Part shown: positions 6,223 to 7,798 of the stretch, in pieces
How the letters are laid out: the number at the start of each line of letters is the position of its first letter
Numbering within the stretch: the stretch's first letter is position 1
Source: Bacteroidota bacterium
GTDB lineage: Bacteria; Bacteroidota; Bacteroidia; Bacteroidales; JAADJA01
Length of the DNA: 7,798 nt
Direction of reading: 5' to 3'
Assembly: GCA_024278155.1 (NCBI GenBank)
Contig: JAJRTT010000396.1
Coordinates: forward strand, 1 to 7,798
Translations under genes and position numbers: made by a program
Notes under the pieces: model-generated
Databases searched by the model: none
What the model was told of the DNA's origin: nothing
What the model saw: only the letters and a program-made list of their open reading frames with translations

Positions 6223-7488
6223 ATGAGTTTCAACAAATACAGCAACGCCTTCCTTTTTTCCCTATTGATTATCATAACATCATCGTGTTGGGATTCAAAG
6301 TGGAAAGGGCAGGATGCCATGGAGAAAGTGAACACGCAGATCGTCCCCATCCAGGAACAGGTGAATAAAACCTATGATCTGGGAAAGGGGATTCACAGCT
6401 CCAATGAGTTTGCCGGTGCAAGGTTGAACGGAATGGTGTTGAGCAATGACACTCTTATCACGGCTTTGATAACACCGGAAAACACACCCATCAACCAAAG
6501 TCCCTGGTACGCTTTTAAAATATGGTCGGAAAACCAACAGGATATTTACCTTAAACTCACTTACCTGTTTGGGGCAAAGCACCGGTATTACCCGAAATTG
6601 AGCCATGATGGGAAAAACTGGCAGAGGCTTGATTCTGCAAATTACATTTTAGGAAATATTGAGAAAAAGAAAAACGACAGGTTATTGCCCGATGACATCA
6701 CAATGAAAATTTCAATTGGCCCGGATACCTTGTGGATTTCAGCACAAGAAATCTTGACTTCCAAGAACGCAAATACCTGGATGGATACTTTGGCAAAAAA
6801 GCCTTTTGTTTCCATGGCCCAAATCGCAACAAGCCACCAAGGCCGAGCCATCAATATGCTCAAAATCGGCAACAGTGACGATAAAAGGATGGTCATGGTT
6901 TTATCGCGCCAACACCCTCCCGAGGTTTCCGGTTACCTTGCCATGCGATCTTTTGTGGAGGTTCTTGCAGGCGAAAGCGAAACAGCTACAAAATTCAGGG
7001 AGATGTACAATACGTATGTTGTCCCGATGATGAACCCGGACGGTGTTGACAACGGCCATTGGCGAAGCAATGCACAAGGGGTTGACCTGAACCGTGACTG
7101 GCAGGAATTCAATCAACAGGAAACATCTGCTATCAGGGATTTCATGCAAAAGAAAGTTTTAAGCACGGGTGGCAAATTTTATTTGGGAATTGATTTCCAT
7201 TCGACCTTTGAAGATATTTATTACACGATAGACCCGGAATTGAAAGGGAACATGCCCGGGTTGGTTACCGCAATGATTGACTCCATGAGTCTGTTGATCG
7301 GTGATCCCGAGCCCAATATCCGTCCCCGTTCGGATGATGAGGTGAGGATCAGCTCCCGGACTTTTTTCTTTTTTGAGCTTGGTGCAGAAGCCCTTGTTTA
7401 TGAAGTGGGCGATGAAACACCGAGGGATTTATTAAAAAGGAAAGGGGAAGTGGCTGCAAGGAAGATGATGGAATTTATGGTCAGATGA
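6223..7488 (+). CDS. Lipoprotein M14-family zinc carboxypeptidase (cytosolic-carboxypeptidase-like type)
   Basis: The product has 421 residues. The N-terminus is a hydrophobic segment ending in TSSC (Cys22), a relaxed Bacteroidota lipobox, so it is predicted to be a membrane-anchored lipoprotein. Residues about 45-185 form a beta-rich domain (WYAFKIWSE..., PKLSHDGKNW) like the N-terminal domain placed before the catalytic domain in cytosolic carboxypeptidase (CCP/AGBL) relatives. The catalytic M14 domain follows. Zinc ligands are His231 and Glu234 (RQHPPE) and His326 (DFHST). NPDGV plus DLNRDW (Asn290, Arg291) supplies the substrate-carboxylate-binding pair, and Glu394 (YEVGDE) fits the catalytic base. 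All key residues are present and the length looks complete, so it should be active. The family trims C-terminal residues; CCP relatives remove glutamates, but the substrate here is unknown. It follows the S15 peptidase on the same strand after 127 AT-rich bp, possibly in one operon. No Shine-Dalgarno sequence is seen before the ATG. Confidence 0.9.
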   Translation: MSFNKYSNAFLFSLLIIITSSCWDSKWKGQDAMEKVNTQIVPIQEQVNKTYDLGKGIHSSNEFAGARLNGMVLSNDTLITALITPENTPINQSPWYAFKIWSENQQDIYLKLTYLFGAKHRYYPKLSHDGKNWQRLDSANYILGNIEKKKNDRLLPDDITMKISIGPDTLWISAQEILTSKNANTWMDTLAKKPFVSMAQIATSHQGRAINMLKIGNSDDKRMVMVLSRQHPPEVSGYLAMRSFVEVLAGESETATKFREMYNTYVVPMMNPDGVDNGHWRSNAQGVDLNRDWQEFNQQETSAIRDFMQKKVLSTGGKFYLGIDFHSTFEDIYYTIDPELKGNMPGLVTAMIDSMSLLIGDPEPNIRPRSDDEVRISSRTFFFFELGAEALVYEVGDETPRDLLKRKGEVAARKMMEFMVR

Positions 7489-7536
7489 ATTGGATTATTT
7501 TGAATTTAATGAAAGAAACAAACATTACAATTATCC

Positions 7537-7626
7537 GGTAATAGGCTACCGCTCTTTCAGGGCTTGTTCTGCCGTTAATATTTCCGTAGGGCTTCGCCCC
7601 ATGGTACTGCTACTATCCCTTTGGGG
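7537..7626. repeat. REP-like palindromic intergenic element
   Basis: A series of small dyads lies within 90 bp: GGTA/TACC (7537-7540 and 7547-7550), GGGC-TTC-GCCC (7589-7599), CCATGG (7599-7604) and CCC-TTT-GGG (7618-7626 or one base either side). Read on the minus strand, the order is CCCAAAGGG, CCATGGGGCGAAGCCC, then GCCCTGAAAG. It resembles short GC-rich repeats common between Bacteroidota genes and sometimes linked to IS200-like (RAYT) transposases. The resemblance is from memory, not from a search, and no transposase is present here. Confidence 0.45.
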
Positions 7627-7702
7627 TTACTTAACTTATACAATAACGTTTTAACAAAACTACCTTTTGAATTTACCTGTAATCCAGAGACATAACTTTG
7701 TT

Positions 7703-7798
7703 TTACTCATTCCTCAAATTCACAACACAACAAGCATACAAAGCCGCAGTCTCTGTGCGCAAACGGCTATTGCCAAGGCTTACGGGTTTAAAACCATG
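7703..7798 (-). other. Short open frame running off the right edge, possible gene end or repeat-derived remnant
   Basis: On the minus strand the frame is open from the window edge (7798) to a TAA at 7703-7705, giving 31 residues that end in YACCVVNLRNE. There is no start codon in view. It could be the C-terminus of a gene entering from the right, but 31 open codons can occur by chance. The peptide has the look of short open frames found in repeated Bacteroidota intergenic DNA, which is an impression only. No function is assigned. Confidence 0.2.

Larger units (their letters stand above)
7489..7798. other. 310-bp region without a convincing gene
   Basis: After the carboxypeptidase stop, about 45 AT-rich bases lead into a REP-like palindromic element (7537-7626, listed separately). 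A plain AT-rich stretch (7627-7700) and a short minus-strand open frame reaching the edge (7703-7798, listed separately) follow. An ATG occupies the final three bases (7796-7798) on the + strand and could be the next gene's start, but nothing supports or excludes that. No tRNA, riboswitch or clear GC-rich terminator is visible. Confidence 0.6.

Noticed and set aside
1..7798. Defence system, toxin-antitoxin, prophage or integrative element
   Set aside because: No nuclease, helicase, integrase, recombinase, small paired gene or attachment repeat could be recognised on either strand; all large frames belong to envelope or peptidase families.

Overview
The window looks like ordinary chromosome of a Bacteroidota bacterium (Cytophagales/Flavobacteriia-like; the order cannot be fixed from this sequence). 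The signs are the protein families present (a stand-alone exported DUF4159 protein, ArnT-like and NNH-motif GT-C membrane proteins), the lack of Shine-Dalgarno sequences before the genes, AT-rich leaders, one good match to the Bacteroidota -7 promoter box TAnnTTTG, and REP-like GC-rich intergenic repeats.

Layout from left to right. (1) Bases 3-1295 (+) hold the 3' part of a GT39/ArnT-like membrane glycosyltransferase whose start lies outside the window. (2) It converges on a second, differently built GT-C-type membrane protein at 1351-3207 (-), which carries a large extracytoplasmic C-terminal half. (3) Upstream of that, on the same strand, 3277-3930 (-) encodes an exported DUF4159 protein; the 69-bp gap permits co-transcription. 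(4) A 290-bp divergent intergenic region (3931-4220) holds a likely promoter for the DUF4159 gene and a cluster of GC-rich repeats, including a 10-bp tandem array ending in a perfect palindrome. (5) On the + strand, an exported S15-family X-prolyl dipeptidyl-peptidase (4221-6095) is followed by a lipoprotein M14 zinc carboxypeptidase of the cytosolic-carboxypeptidase-like type (6223-7488). (6) The last 310 bp contain no convincing gene. They hold a REP-like palindromic element and a short minus-strand reading frame running off the right edge.

Functional reading: the two right-hand enzymes are both exported exopeptidases acting at opposite ends of peptides (N-terminal X-Pro removal and C-terminal trimming), which suits peptide scavenging in the periplasm or at the outer membrane. 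The two left-hand membrane proteins probably transfer sugars from polyprenyl-phosphate donors at the periplasmic face of the inner membrane. Nothing sequence-visible ties the glycosyltransferases to the peptidases, and I see no defence system, CRISPR array, prophage, RNA gene or intact insertion sequence. The most unusual material is the intergenic repeats and the domain architecture of the 618-aa GT-C protein, not a recognisable new multi-gene system.
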